From Closterium sp. NIES-65 (lineage: Eukaryota > Streptophyta > Zygnematophyceae > Desmidiales > Closteriaceae), in assembly GCA_948144175.1 (NCBI GenBank), contig CANXME010001258.1, forward strand, positions 729,001 to 793,000: a stretch of DNA of 64,000 nucleotides, in the 5' to 3' direction. The notes below the pieces were generated by a model. That model did not search any database, was not told the origin of the DNA, and worked only from the letters and a program-made list of their open reading frames with translations. Made by a program: the position numbers and the translations under genes. Positions 1 through 11,562 of the stretch are shown piece after piece (positions within the stretch are counted from its first letter, which is position 1; each line of letters begins with the position of its first letter).

Positions 1-619
1 TCGCCTCAAAGACTCTTCTTCAGTATAACTCTCTATTTTACAGCCCACAGACATGGTCACTGGTCACTGTTCAGGCCTTTTACAGCCTGTCTAGGACTCG
101 CAAGTCACTGTGGAGTGTAGGCAGGCGTCACTGTAGGAGGCTGCATGTATGTAAACCCATGTACATAGTTGTGTATGGATTTGTGTACTTGAATCCTCTT
201 ACATTTAAGTGATACTGGTCTGGTACAAATGTTTCACCACTTACGGTGTTTTACTGGTATATGTATATCCTTTACAGGTGTATGACCACCACTGGAGTTA
301 GGACTGCAAAAGAATGTGCTTACAAACGGGTGTGGAAACTACTTGTAACAAAACCTTGCAAGTATGCAGCAGTGTACAAAAGACAATGGCACAGGGGGTA
401 TGGAGAGTACCGTATGAGAGGGATTGTACTGTAGGTTGTACACAAAAGGAGTTGAGTGGCATGGGAGGGACTGTGAATCTGTTACGGTACCGAATGTGAT
501 GTGTGATACCCAGTAATGGAAAATGTAGTAACAAGCTGATGCGCCATTGATAATGCACTGTGGGCTGCTGCTGCTGCTGACGTGGCACGTGCCTCGTCTG
601 TGTGTACACGCAGCAACTG
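1..619. other. No recognisable gene; downstream flank
   Basis: AT-richer than the rest of the window. It holds short open frames only and no recognisable domain. The part next to 620 is presumably the 3' UTR of the minus-strand complex I gene. Confidence 0.4.
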
Positions 620-1854
620 TCACCGGGATTGGCCGGTGATGGCTCTGATGACCTGGCAGGGTCAAGCACAAGAGGACGGGCGGGCATAAGGGACGGTAAC
701 AGCATTGACGACCCTTAATGACACGACCTTAAGAGTGGTGTGCTTAAGCAGCCAGCAACATGTGGCAGGCACACATCAGCACGTGGCAGGCACACAGCAG
801 CACGTGGCAGGCACACAGCAGCACGTGGCAGGCACACAGCACAAGGAGGTGGCAGGCGCACACAGCAGCGCAGCACGTACCTCCTCCGTCTTGGGTTGCA
901 CCACGGGCTTGGAGGGCGAGAGGGTGTCGCGCATAGGCGGAACGACGAGGGGGAGCGCCATGCCTGGGGGAGAGAGAGCGCCGCGGGAAGGCAGGGGGAG
1001 GAGAGGAGGGGGAGGGAAGAAGGGGAGACATTGGGCGGGGACGTGGTGGGGGGGAGGGGTGGGGGGGTGGGGGGAAGGTATGGAAGAACGAGGAAATGGA
1101 ATGGTGGTGGTATATACAAAAGCAGGTGGCAGGACAAGTTAGGTCAATGGGAAGCAGTAGCGTGTCGCATGCGCAAGGGCGGGTAACGTCAGGAAAGTAT
1201 AGGTCAATCAATGCAGGACAAAGTTTCGGTTGCTTGTAACGACCGTGGCGGAGTGCTGTCAGAAGCGCTATCTGGAGCGCTTTCAGGAGTGCTCCTGAAA
1301 GTGCTGTCCGGAGGGCTGTCAGGAGGACGACACTTTCAACCAGAGCTTCGAGACGTATCAAAGCAAGGCTGCAAGGAACGCGCGCTGAGCCTTGAGCGAC
1401 AAAGGGAAGGACGAGCGGACATGCAGAAGCGAGAGAGGGGCGATTGGATAAGGACATGGACAGGGATAGCGAAGACAAGCAACAAGCATCGAGGCTCGAG
1501 AGCGAAAGCTGAAAGAGTACCATCGATACGAGCGATGACCTAGGAGCACACGACGTCTGACCCTTTACGCACCGTTTCAGACGGCCTGAAACGTAATCTG
1601 GCAAAACTGAACTGAGCTAGATGAAAACGTCTCAGAGCAGGTATGATCTGAGCGACACGGGAAGCGGACGCACGCACCGATGCCGGCGATGATGTACGAC
1701 GACATGACGAGAGATTTTTGAGACGTTTCGAAGCAGGTGTGATTAGAGCGACACGGGAAGAGGACGCACCGATGCCGGCGATGATGCACGACCACATGAC
1801 GACCGGCTCCTTGAGCATCGCGTGCTTGATCTTCGTCCCGATCGCCGACGACAT
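620..1854 (-). CDS. NDUFA3/B9-like small complex I subunit (66 aa, 3 exons)
   Basis: Exons on the minus strand are 1854-1770, 963-881 and 652-620; introns start GTGCGT and GTACGT and end CAG. Joined, they give 66 codons plus TGA with no frame break. The protein starts MSSAIGTKIKHAMLKEPVVM, followed by one hydrophobic segment (about residues 19-37), then VVPPMRDTLSP and a tail ending VIRAITGQSR. The order 'KEPV(V)MW, one membrane helix, PP(M/I)RDTL, short polar tail' is that of the plant single-span protein assigned to mitochondrial complex I as NDUFA3/B9, usually 60-70 residues. Its role would be an accessory inner-membrane arm subunit. It is missed by simple ORF searches because every exon is under 90 bases. 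It is divergent from the MOSC gene. The family name is from memory; the exon structure is seen directly. Confidence 0.72.
758..862 (+). repeat. 21-bp tandem repeat in intron 2
   Basis: About four copies of a 21-base unit (CACGTGGCAGGCACACAGCAG). It sits inside intron 2 of the complex I subunit gene, next to the exon 2 donor, and contains CACGTG cores. Confidence 0.85.
1636..1801 (-). repeat. Exon-border echo 1: copy of the end of exon 1 inside intron 1
   Basis: Segments 1731-1801 and 1636-1710 are diverged direct repeats (small indels, roughly 85-90% alike). The first holds the last 32 bases of exon 1 of the complex I subunit gene plus the start of intron 1. The second lies wholly within intron 1 and repeats the coding end (IIAGIG) and its donor (G then GTGCGT, at about 1678). 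It provides a second, in-sequence 5' splice site about 94 bases downstream. Confidence 0.8.
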
Positions 1855-2634
1855 GACGGCGACTTGTATCGAATCTGATTGAAGCGGATCAAACGTAGTC
1901 GCCGCGCGTTAGGGACGAGAGGAGAAGAGGGTCAATAAAGAGCGGACGAAGCCCGGCGCGCAGCAGTGCAGGGGAGGCAGCAGCTGAGATGACGATGAGG
2001 CGGTGAAAATGGACGGGTGGGATTGACGGAGGAGAGGGAAGGTGTGGGTGGAGGTGATTCTGGATGGTGCGAGGAGGTGGTGCTGTGCAGGCTGAGGGGG
2101 TGGATGATGGTAGCGAGTTCGCCTATCGTTTAGTAACAACGGCTCTCGAAATCGTTTTTTTCCCGTGGCGACGCTCGCTGGAACTGCAACCCACGTTGGA
2201 GGAGGGCAGGACCAGTGCGTGGTAAAGGGGAAAAAGCAGTGGCGAGATTCTGGGAGCGAAGTTACTATTCCGGCTTTGAGATCGCGAATGCAGCTTGTTT
2301 GCCCGCGTACAAGACAACTCGAGTCTGGGTTTTGTCCGCACAGTTCCCTCGTGATTCAGGCACATATTCCTTATCGAATATACACTATTTATCCACACGC
2401 TAGCCACTGAAACAGCGACGCAGTTGCTTGTTCGATGGAATTGAACGCGGCTCTATATGGTTCAAACGAATCTAACGGGGTTACAATGCGGTGGCAAGCA
2501 GACTCTGCTCAAAACCCATCCCCGACGGCATATGAACTGTTTCACAAGCACTAAAGCGTTTGCGTCAACGCCATCACCAGGCTGAAATAGACGTCGACGT
2601 TGACGTCGACGCACAGCTGAAATTAGCAGTAAAA
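1855..2634. promoter_or_regulatory. Divergent intergenic region between the complex I subunit and MOSC genes
   Basis: About 780 bases separate two start codons pointing away from each other, so both promoters must lie here. A TATA-like CTATATGG sits at 2453-2460, about 180 bases before the MOSC start. A 12-base direct repeat (GACGTCGACGTT-type, 2590-2612) with several ACGT cores lies in the likely 5' leader of the MOSC gene. An alternative MOSC start at 2560 would translate it as an Asp-Val repeat. No protein domain is recognisable. Confidence 0.45.
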
Positions 2635-5600
2635 ATGGCGAAGGGTCGCCCGCGAATCTCGGGGCTGTATATCTACCCAATAAAGTCGTGTGGAGGTATC
2701 ACAGTTGACTCAGCTGCGGTAGCTGCGACAGGTATGCAACAGGATTGACGACGTGAACTGTCGTCGCCAATCCTGTCGTCATCTGTTGATCTCATTCTCA
2801 TTCTCGTCCCCACTTCCCCCGCTCCCTCCGCCTGCCTCCCCAACCCACCATTCTCCTTTTTTCCTTACCCTCACCACTCCCTCGTTTCTCAACCTCCTCC
2901 CTCCCTCCTTCCCCCCTCTCCCCCCATACCACCCACACCTGCAGGCCTGCAGTGGGACCGGCAATGGATGGTGGTGGGAGTTCCAACCTCTACCTCTTCC
3001 GCATCCGCATCCACGTCCTCTCCCCCTCTGCGATTCATCACGCAGCGCCAGTGCGCTCGCATGGCGCTCATCCGCACCTCCCTTCCGCCTGAGGCTCTGC
3101 TTCCGCCGCACACGTGGGCGCACACACTGCCCCCTGACGCGTGCCTCTGTGCGTGAGAATGGGGTGTTTATTGGGTGTGAGAGTGTGCAAGTGAGAACGA
3201 GGGTAACTCGCTTAAAGCCATGCTGCATGGTAAGGGACTGACTGACTGACCGTCTGACTGACTGACTGACCGACCGACCGACCAACCGACCGAACGACCG
3301 ACCGACCGACCGACTGACCGACTAACCGACCGACTGACTAACTGACCAACTGACTGACTGACTGACTGACTGACTGACCGACCGACCGACCAACCGACTG
3401 AACGACCGACCGACCGACCGACTGACCGACTGACCGACCGACTGACTAACTGACCAACTGACCAACTGACTGACTGACTGACTGACTGACCGACCGACCG
3501 ACCAACCGACCGAACGACCGACCGACCGACCGACTGACTGACTGACCGACCGACTGACTAACTGACCAACTGACTGACTGACTGACTGACTGACTGACCG
3601 ACCGACCGACCAACCAACCGAACGACCGACCGACCGACCGACTGACTGACTGACTGACCGACTGACTAACTGACCAACTGACTGACTGACTGACTGACTG
3701 ACTGACCGACCGACCGACCAACTGACCGAACGACCGACCGACCGACCGACTGACTGACTGACTGACCGACTGACTGACTGACTGACTGACTGACTGACCG
3801 ACCTACCGACCAACCGACCGAACGACCGACCGACCGACCGACTGACTGACTGACCGACTGACTGACTGACTGACTGACTGACCGACCGACCGACCGACCG
3901 ACCGACTGACTGACTGACTGACTGACTGACTGACTGACTCTGGTTCTCTCTGTGTGTGAGATGGGGCAAAAGTGATGCAGAAGTTTCCTCCTCTCCCTAC
4001 CTTCCCTCTTCCATTCCCTCTACCTTCCCTCTTCCATTCCCCCTACCTTCCCTCTTCCATTCCCTCTACCTTCCCTCTTCCATTCCCTCTACCTTCCCTC
4101 TTCCATTCACCATTGAAACCCGTTGATTTCCTCTTTCCTCTACCTTCTTCACTTCCCCTTTCCCCATCCGCTCCCCCCCCTTTCCATCCCCCCTGGCAGC
4201 CATAACTGCCCCTGGGCACCCCCCCCTGCACGTCCCCCTCGCCCTCTCCTGGTACCACGAGCAAGCGAGGAGGGGGGAGGGCACACGAGCAGAGGGACGA
4301 GCAGGCGGAGGAGCAGCAGGAGAAAGAGGAGGAGGGGGGGGAGGCGGGGGAGGAGAGGGGGGCAGTGGGGGGAATGGGGAGAGTGGGGGGAGGTGGGTGG
4401 CGGTGACGGTGTGGGGGTGGACGGGCAGGGCGTTGGATGCAGGGGAGGACGCAGCGCACTGGTTCTCCTCAGTCATAGGGAGGCCCGTGCGCCTCGTTCG
4501 CTTCGACACCGGTGGGTCAGTGGGCAGGTGGCTGGATGGGGGAGTGGTTGGGTGGGTGGGGAAGGGGGTGAGTGGGTGGGGAAGGGGGTGGGTGGGTGGG
4601 TGGAACGTGCTGCTTTTGCACCGGGGAGTGTGGGGTTTCAGCGCTGGTGTGGGATTGGTACTGGCAGGTATCGTACGGTCAGGATTGGTGTAGTTTGGTA
4701 GGGAGACAACCTGGGGGACAACCTGGGGGACCACCTGGGGGACCACCTGGGGGACAACCTGGGGGACAACCTGGGGGACAACCTGGGGGACAACCTGGGG
4801 GACAACCTGGGGGACAACCTGGGAGAGATGGAAAAAGGGAAACAGCTGTCTTCTGTGTGAGCCGTTGCTTGTCAGTGAGTCTCAGGCAGCAGCTCTCAAC
4901 TTCTCTCCCACCCAACTCTCTTGCGGGGTTTCAAACCTCTGTGCTTTTCCCCTCTGCTGCCGCCCTTCCAGTCCTCTACTGCTATTCATTCGATGCCTCC
5001 ATCCTACCCCCCATTGCCCCCACACAACAACACGTCAGCGCATGTGGTGCGGCCTACCAACGCTGCCTTTGCAGAGGGCTTCCAGACGTCCTTCGCTGAT
5101 GGCTACCCCATGCTGCTCCTCTCCCAGGTGCGCTCACCTCACCCCATCCCACCCCACCCCACCCCACCCCACCCCACCTTATCATTTTTTAAGTCGACTC
5201 AAAACTCGATGTCCTTCGCTGATGGTTACCCCATGCTGCTCCTCTCCCAGGTACCCTCCCCTCCCCTCCCTTCACCTTATCACTCTGTTGCTGCTGGCTA
5301 CCGAAACAAGCCTATTCCGAAGGAACCTTGTTGTCAACCTAGAATGCGTTGAGTCGGCTCAACATGTGCTGGAGTAACCTGTTGTTGAGTCAACTTGAAG
5401 TCTTGAATAGCCGCAGACGCTAGACCCCATTCTTCTGTCACGAAGGTGACAACCTCTACATCCATCCACGCACGAGCTGGCTGCAGGAGGGGAGAAGTGG
5501 GTGCTCAGCTCAGCTCCCCCCCCCCCTCAGGCTCTCCCATCACACTCTCCCCTCGCCCTCCCCTGTCCTTCCATATCCCTTCCCACATTTTCCTTGCCCT

Positions 5601-7243
5601 TGCCCTAACCAAATCCTTGCTACCAACCCCTGCAATCTCCCTCTTCCGAGCCCCCGTTTATGTCTACCTCAGCCGTCGCTCTCATTGCTCAACGCGCGCC
5701 TCTCCGACCCCATTCCCATGAACCGCTTCCGACCCAAGTACGACTCTCTCATGCCCTTTCTTCGTTGTCCTTCTCGTTCTTGTGGAGGCACCGCACACTA
5801 TAGACTCCTCTCCTCACATGCGGAACATTCCATACCATGGAATCAATCCATGGTATTATTCTTGTTTCCATGGATTGATTTCGACCCACCCCCATCCTGC
5901 CCCCATCACACCCCCATCCCACCGCCATCGTGCCCCCGTCACGCCATGATGGCATGGCAGCATAGTGGTGGAGGGGTGCGAGCCATTTGATGAGGACACG
6001 TGGCGCAGCTTCTCCATAGCACGCAGCAGCAACACAGCAGCAGGGGAGGAGGCGGATGAGAGCCTTGGGTCTGGGTCTGGGTCTGGGTGTGAAAGCTCTG
6101 GTGCTGCCTCGGCTGGTGTGTTTCGTGGAGTGAAGCCGTGCTCGAGATGCAAGGTGGGTACACACACACACACGTGCGATGCATGTCAGGGGTTTCATTG
6201 TTCTGCCTGCGGTGGCTGTGGGGAGTGGTGCAATGCTTGTGGGCAATGCTTGTGGGGAGTGGTGCAATGCTTGTGGGGAGATGGGTCTGTGAGTGGGCAA
6301 CGTCAGGTGTCATCCTCTAATCTTCTGAGTCACCTTAAAAGCCATCCGCCATTCTCCTGAGTCAACTTGGGATTCGTCAATCAACCTTTCAGTCCGCGCA
6401 CGTCTCTTGCAAATGCTTACAATCTTTGCACATATTCCCGTCTCTTTCCCCGTCCCATCTCTCTCTCCCCTACCTTCCGCTCCCCTTTCTGTACGCTACT
6501 CCCCTCACACATTGCACTACCGCTCTTTAACCTCTCCCCATTGCCACGTCTCAACTCTTTCCCATCGCTCCCCTCTGCTCCGTTTCGTAGGCGCCTGAAG
6601 AATAGCTCCCTCCATTCTGCAACTCGTTCTCATTGTCCCCCTCCTCGCACCCCTTCGCTGCACTGCCACTGTGACAGATCACTACAATCGACCAGCTCAC
6701 AGCTGAATCCGGCAAGGAGCCCCTTCAGGTACCACTGTTTGCTCACGCTGTTTGGTACCATTTCATATACCGTCCGCGCCCGTCCCATGCTTTGGTGTCA
6801 CTGCAGTAGTGAAGTCTTAGCGAGTGAGGGTTCCATAGGGCTCCAGTTGTCGATACGTTCTATTTGGCAATGTCTTTCTGGATTGGTTTGCTTCAGTAGG
6901 AGGACATCGTTGCCCTTGCAAGCCAGCTCTTGTTTTCTTTGCAAAATTCTCTGTCGGCACCCTCTTGTGTTTTCCTTTTCTCGAACATCCCCTTGTGCAC
7001 AGCTCTCTTCACTTCTCCCTTGTCCCCTCCCACTGTCAGACCCTCCTCAAGTTTCGACGAGGAAAAGACCTGGGCCTTCCAACAAGCTTGCAAGACGTAT
7101 TTTTCGGCATGAATGTTGTATTCCAGCCTTCATGCACTTCACACCCTGTTCCGGAGCAACTTTCCCTCACAGAGCTATCAATTGGCGATGAAATTAATGT
7201 ACTGGCTAGGGACCCTCAACTTGCAACGTTGTATAGTGCGTGA
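2635..7243 (+). CDS. MOSC-domain protein, mARC-like molybdenum enzyme (404 aa, 8 exons)
   Basis: Exons are 2635-2731, 2945-3148, 4200-4511, 5039-5127, 5673-5737, 5961-6153, 6678-6728 and 7040-7243. They sum to 1,215 bases with matching phases and GT/AG borders. The MOSC N-terminal barrel is visible: GLYIYPIKSCGGI, then LQWDRQWMVV, FITQRQ and ITAPG. The C-terminal MOSC domain follows: VTVWGW, RLVRFDTG, FADGYPMLLLSQ, PMNRFRPN, IVVEGCEPFDEDTW, then PCSRCKITTIDQ near residues 315-326, the region holding the molybdenum-coordinating Cys of mARC proteins. The family reduces N-hydroxylated substrates with cytochrome b5 and its reductase. A Gly-rich insert of about 45 residues interrupts the barrel in exon 3, and a Ser/Thr insert lies in exon 2; both are absent from typical relatives. 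An in-frame ATG at 2560 would add 25 residues. Introns are unusually repeat-rich. Confidence 0.88.
3228..3940 (+). repeat. CTGA/CCGA tetranucleotide satellite with ~110-bp higher-order period, in MOSC intron 2
   Basis: Almost pure mixture of CTGA and CCGA units over about 710 bases. The rarer variant ACTAACTGACCAACTG recurs at about 3337, 3446, 3557 and 3666, giving a higher-order period near 110 bases. It explains the Ser-Val-Ser-Gln repeat frame on the minus strand, which is not a gene. Confidence 0.9.
4010..4110 (+). repeat. Pyrimidine-rich ~24-bp tandem repeat before MOSC exon 3
   Basis: Repeats of CCTTCCCTCTTCCATTCCC(T)CTA, about four to five copies. It forms a long polypyrimidine tract upstream of the exon 3 acceptor at 4199. 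Confidence 0.8.
4703..4825 (+). repeat. 12-bp tandem repeat in MOSC intron 3
   Basis: About ten copies of GGGGGACAACCT with a few GGGGGACCACCT variants. Confidence 0.85.
5086..5250 (+). repeat. Exon-border echo 2: copy of the end of MOSC exon 4 inside intron 4
   Basis: Bases 5086-5127 (end of exon 4, coding TSFADGYPMLLLSQ) and 5209-5250 match at about 40 of 42 positions, offset 123. Both end CAG followed by GT, so the copy has an intact-looking donor (GTACCC against GTGCGC). Using the copy would require its own acceptor, and none is obvious directly before it. Confidence 0.85.
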
Positions 7244-8259
7244 GGCTCACTGGAAGTGAACTCTTCTGCATGTGAGCCTGGTTTTGTCAGCATGACACTA
7301 GGGGATGCTGTATGTGTGTAAGTAGGATATAGGTATTCACTAAGTACGAAAACGCCACTTGCAAATAGTCCTCATATGATGCTCTGGGTTGTGCTTTGTG
7401 AATAGAAAGTTCCTGTATTAGGTAAACGACGACTCTTGCATCAGCTTCCACGGTCGCCCAGTTTCCTATGGTTGGTTGCGAATTACGCTGAAGGAATGTT
7501 TCGCTCGCTGCGCGTCAACAAAACTCTCAGAGTTACCACCTCGAGGTCGTCGTCCTCGATATAGTAAAATCCGTGGTGTTCTGGATGGACTCGTAACTCT
7601 GCGAGACCAAGATAATATCGGAGCTCGATCCAGTACTACTAGGACCCAGTACAAGACTGACCCAGTACTGAACTGTAGTCGCAAGACCCTTTGACGACTT
7701 GACGCCTTGGATCTGCCTCACTATCCTCAACTCAACTTTGGGAATGCCATTTTATTCCTTGGCTTTTGCAGGCCATGGAATCCATGTGTCGCTGCTGCAT
7801 CACGCAGGTTGCGTAGATAAGACAGTTTCTGAGTTCACCTTTGGCATCTACGCGCGTAGCCTCGCTGATCGTGCCATCCCGGGAAGAAAAGGAATTGTCC
7901 TACTGGCTTTCCACGGCGGATGTGCTTCAGAGTCATCCACCGACCGCTCCGATCGCCTCACGTAAATTCTCTGCCACGTGGACACTCACATCCTAATTGA
8001 GATGTTTCCTAGGTCCTACTCCCACAACTAGCAATGTCTCGGTTCTTCCTCCTCCATCGTCTCGAGTCTCCTCTGGCTCTGACTTGCGATCCGCTTGCGA
8101 CTCACCGCATCGTCCCCATGAGCCGATTGCTCTAATATTTCAAGCCGAAAAGACCTTTCCGGCAACGATAACGCATCCATTTCAGGCAGATCATCTGTCC
8201 GCTTTGTCGTCGTGAACCAGCGTCGTTTAGTGGGTTCTAAAGGAGTGGCCGAGACGTCC
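7244..8259. other. Intergenic: MOSC 3' flank and MATE promoter
   Basis: No recognisable domain. A cluster of CCAGTACT-type direct repeats lies at 7630-7672. Small open frames here have no supporting splice structure or similarity that I can see. Confidence 0.4.
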
Positions 8260-10691
8260 ATGGCGTCGAAAGCGGTGTCGTCAACGCTGTCGCGCGAGTC
8301 AGCAGGTGCGTAGTGCGACGCCGTAGTTCGACTGACGCTCAGGGATTGCTCAAACGGTCGCTTGACAGTTGCTCAACTCACCCCATACCCTTTCCTACGC
8401 CTGGGAGAACGCATGTGCATCACCCAAGAAGCAAGCTTCGAGTTGATCTCTCGTAGCTTCTTCTAGCCTTCTGAGAGGCTTTGCCTGCAATTACCTTCCA
8501 TCATTTTTTCCCTTCTACCATTCTACGCCTTGGTCCCTGTCAACCCTCCCGTGGTCCTCCGCTATCTCATTTGATTTCCCCCCTGTCTCCCCGCGCGACT
8601 GCCGCTTCCTTCCTTCCGCATCTCTTCCCCCGCGCAGACTCTTTCTGGGACGACGATGACGACGTGCCAGCGCATCGCACGGGTGCTTACGACGTCGAAT
8701 CCGCGCATCTCGCGAGATCCGCCGGACCAGACGGACGGTCAGGATTAGCCGACAGCCGCGATGGCGAGCTTGACTCACTCATGCCCGCAGCGGGCTCCCG
8801 CTCCGCACACCTCGGCGCAGCACGCGCGGAAAACGGCCTGCGCGCGGACGACTACCTGCACGGTGCAGGCGCGCGCTTGGGGCGCGGCGGAAGAGAAGCG
8901 GAGAAGCGGCTCCGCGAGCACGAGATGGAGCGCGCGTACCGCGGGTGGCCGTCGTGCTGGCAAATCTGGGGGGAGATCCTCGACCAAATGGAGCTCGGCG
9001 CGCCTCTTTCCGCCGCGAATCTGCTCAGCTTCGCGCGCTTCCTCTTCTCCCTCGCGTTCCTCGGCCGCCGCAGCACCCTGCAGCTCGCAGCCGCCGCCGT
9101 TGCAATCACCTTCACTAATGTCACGGGCTTCTCACTGCTCATCGGCCTCGCTTCCGGGATCGAGCCCTTGTGCGCACAGGCGCACGGCGCGCAGCAGCCG
9201 AGAGCCATGGGGCTGCTGCTGCGCCGCTCGACGCTGCTCCTCACGCTCGCGTCTATCCCCATCGCGATCATCTGGTCGAATTCCCAATGGCTGCTCCTCG
9301 CAGCGGGACAAGACGCGCCGTTAGTGTCTGAAGCCACGACCTTCATCCTCTGGCTTCTCCCCGACCTGTTCCTTTCCGCGCTAGTCAACCCGCTGCGGAT
9401 TTTCTTGCGCGCGCAGGGTATAGTTCGCCCTGTGCTGGTTGGGGCTGCGCTGTCGCTCGCAGTGCACGTGCTGGCGACGGCGCTGCTGGTCGCAGGGCCT
9501 GTGAGGCTCGGCTGTGCTGGCGCTGCTGCTGCTGCATCGATCTCCGATCTGTTCCTCTGGCTGCTGATGCTGTTTTATCTGCATTGCTTCACTGACGTGC
9601 CACGGAGGTGCGGCCTCCTCGTCCCCCTCTCCTTCTCCGCCTCGCCTCTCACCTCAGCAGCCGCGGCAGCAGAATCAGGAGTCAGTTCCCCCCGGTCCCC
9701 CCATTCCCCCCGGTCCCCCCGCCCTCTTACCTCCCCCACCTCCCCCGCCTCCCCTCTCTCCCCCACGCGCCATCTCTCCGCGCGCCCCTCCTCCCTAGCG
9801 CAATGGGGCCCGCTTATCCGCATGTCTCTCCCAGCCTGCGCCACCATATGCCTCGAGTGGTGGTGCTACGAGCTCTGCATGCTCCTCTCAGGCCTCCTTC
9901 CAGACGCCACGACATCAGTTGCCTCCCTTGCCATCCTCTTCAACCTAGATTCGATTCTCTACTCGCTCACTGCCGGCCTGGCTGCCGCAGCAGGCACCAG
10001 AGCAGGGAACCTACTAGGCTCGGCATTCCCGATCCTAGCGCGGAACGCGGCACTAGTTGCCCTGGGCTGTTCTTTAATGCTGGGTATTACCCAGCTAGCT
10101 GTTCTCTGGGCGGCTAGAGAAGCCTTAGGCCACGTGTTCACCTCAGATGCGGCTGTGCTTGAAGTTGTCATTGCGCTGCTGCCGATTCTAGGGCTTCTTG
10201 AGGTTTTCAATTCGGTGCAGACGGTCATGACAGGGTTGCTGAGGGGTTGTGGGCGGCCGGACGTGGGGATGTATGTCAATCTGGGAGCGTTTTACGTCCT
10301 CGGTTTGCCATTGGGCCTTGGTCTATGCTTTCTAGCGGACCTAGGGTTGCTGGGACTGGTGCTAGGGCTGCTTGGGGCGGTTGTTACTTGTAGCTTCTTC
10401 ACCGTTTCTGCTGTGCTGTCCACTGATTGGGGCGCTGAGGCATCAAAAGCGACGGCCAGGATTGGCCCCCTGCCTGCTGCTGCTGCTATTGCTGCTGCGT
10501 TGTCACCACGAGGAGGAGGGTTGGGGATGGTGGAGGATGGGAGGGAACGGCATTGGAGAGGGAAGGTGGAGGAGGGGAGGTATGGGGTGGGTGAGGAGGA
10601 AGAGGAGGAGAGGGACGGGGTTGGTGAAAGGGAACAGGAAATGGCAGCACTGACAGGATCCAGAGCTAGATCTGATGACCAAGGACTATGA
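8260..10691 (+). CDS. MATE/DTX family transporter (699 aa, 2 exons)
   Basis: Exon 1 is 8260-8305 (MASKAVSSTLSRESA plus one base, donor GTGCGT). Exon 2 is 8638-10691, with an acceptor after a pyrimidine tract. The frame without exon 1 has no ATG until 8781, which is why the two-exon start is preferred. After a polar N-terminus of about 150 residues comes a twelve-helix MATE core with the hallmark GIEPLCAQAHGA near residue 189 and the second-half ICLEWWCYELC. The pattern is closest to the plant DTX48-51 subgroup, which acts as H+-coupled exporters in endomembranes or the plasma membrane. The central loop carries a Pro/Ser insert with repeated SPRSP (about residues 350-405), and the C-terminus is a long Glu/Gly-rich tail; both are extra compared with land-plant relatives. 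Substrate cannot be told from sequence. Confidence 0.88.
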
Positions 10692-10964
10692 GAGACAGTG
10701 GGATGCAAGTCATACATTGAGGTGCAATCACAGGTGTGTGGCATGGTTATGAGGGGTACATATTCTTCTGTTATTTCTGTTTTTGGTCAACGAAAGGTGA
10801 GTTTTCTGTCAGCAGTATATGCATACCATTCGTTTCCCTCTCCATGTACCTCCTTCCTTCCTGATTAGTTTCCAGCTATTTGTTTTCCTTGCCTTGCCTC
10901 CCCTTACATCTATCACTTTCTCCCTTCACATACACACATACGCGCGCACGCACACAGACACACA

Positions 10965-11035
<71 letters not shown>

Positions 11036-11554
11036 GCGCGCACGCACGCACACACTCACGCACATGCACACACACGCACACGCACATGCACACACACACA
11101 CACGCACTCGCACACACACGCACACGCACACACACGCGCGCGCGCACATGCACTGCACAACCGTCTACAAAGGCATGACTCCTTAAAGCATTGATTCGGT
11201 TCTTCCATTTAATCCTCCTCCCTGTTCTTTCCCCTCACAGGATATAAACCAACAGTTCACTGCAGATCGTAACGGTTGTGCTGTGGAGGGAACGAAGTGC
11301 AGGTTGCAGTTTTGGAGCTGGAAACCAGCGTATTCGTGCACGCAAATAAAACTCGATATTGGCTTCTCCACTGACCAGACCAACCAATTATGTTTGGTTA
11401 TGTTTTGTCCACTATTCTCAATGGTACACTTGTAATCTCTTTATATTCAATAACATTCTGGCAACCTCAATATTGAGTAGGAATGAGGAGATGGCATCCT
11501 GATTTGTCAAACCTTGTCAGACATCTACCGGTAGGTTATGTTTCAAGCCTATTG
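10692..11554. other. Intergenic with (CA)n microsatellite
   Basis: The MATE 3' flank. It includes a CA/CGCA microsatellite at about 10926-11150. The frames open across the microsatellite in all phases are repeat artefacts. No other gene is recognised. Confidence 0.6.
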
Positions 11555-11562
11555 CTTGCAGG

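Noticed and set aside
758..862. Possible CRISPR-like array
   Set aside because: Uniform tandem repeat with no unique spacers, in an intron of a eukaryotic gene. The same holds for the arrays at 4703, 17704 and 26215.
744..1604. 286-codon minus-strand frame rich in Pro, Ser and Leu
   Set aside because: It covers exon 2 of the complex I gene in its frame but runs through both introns; the splice borders and conserved protein favour the three-exon model.
3322..3969. 215-codon Ser-Val-Ser-Gln frame
   Set aside because: Translation of the CTGA/CCGA satellite in MOSC intron 2.
5209..5250. Treating the MOSC echo as a real coding exon
   Set aside because: It would duplicate the ADGYPMLLLSQ block, has no convincing acceptor before it and is absent from the family pattern.
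8481..8780. MATE start at 8481
   Set aside because: It is a TTG codon; the segment upstream of 8638 reads as a pyrimidine tract and acceptor, and an ATG exon with matching phase lies at 8260-8305.
10819..11194. Thr-His and Cys-Val repeat frames
   Set aside because: (CA)n microsatellite artefacts.
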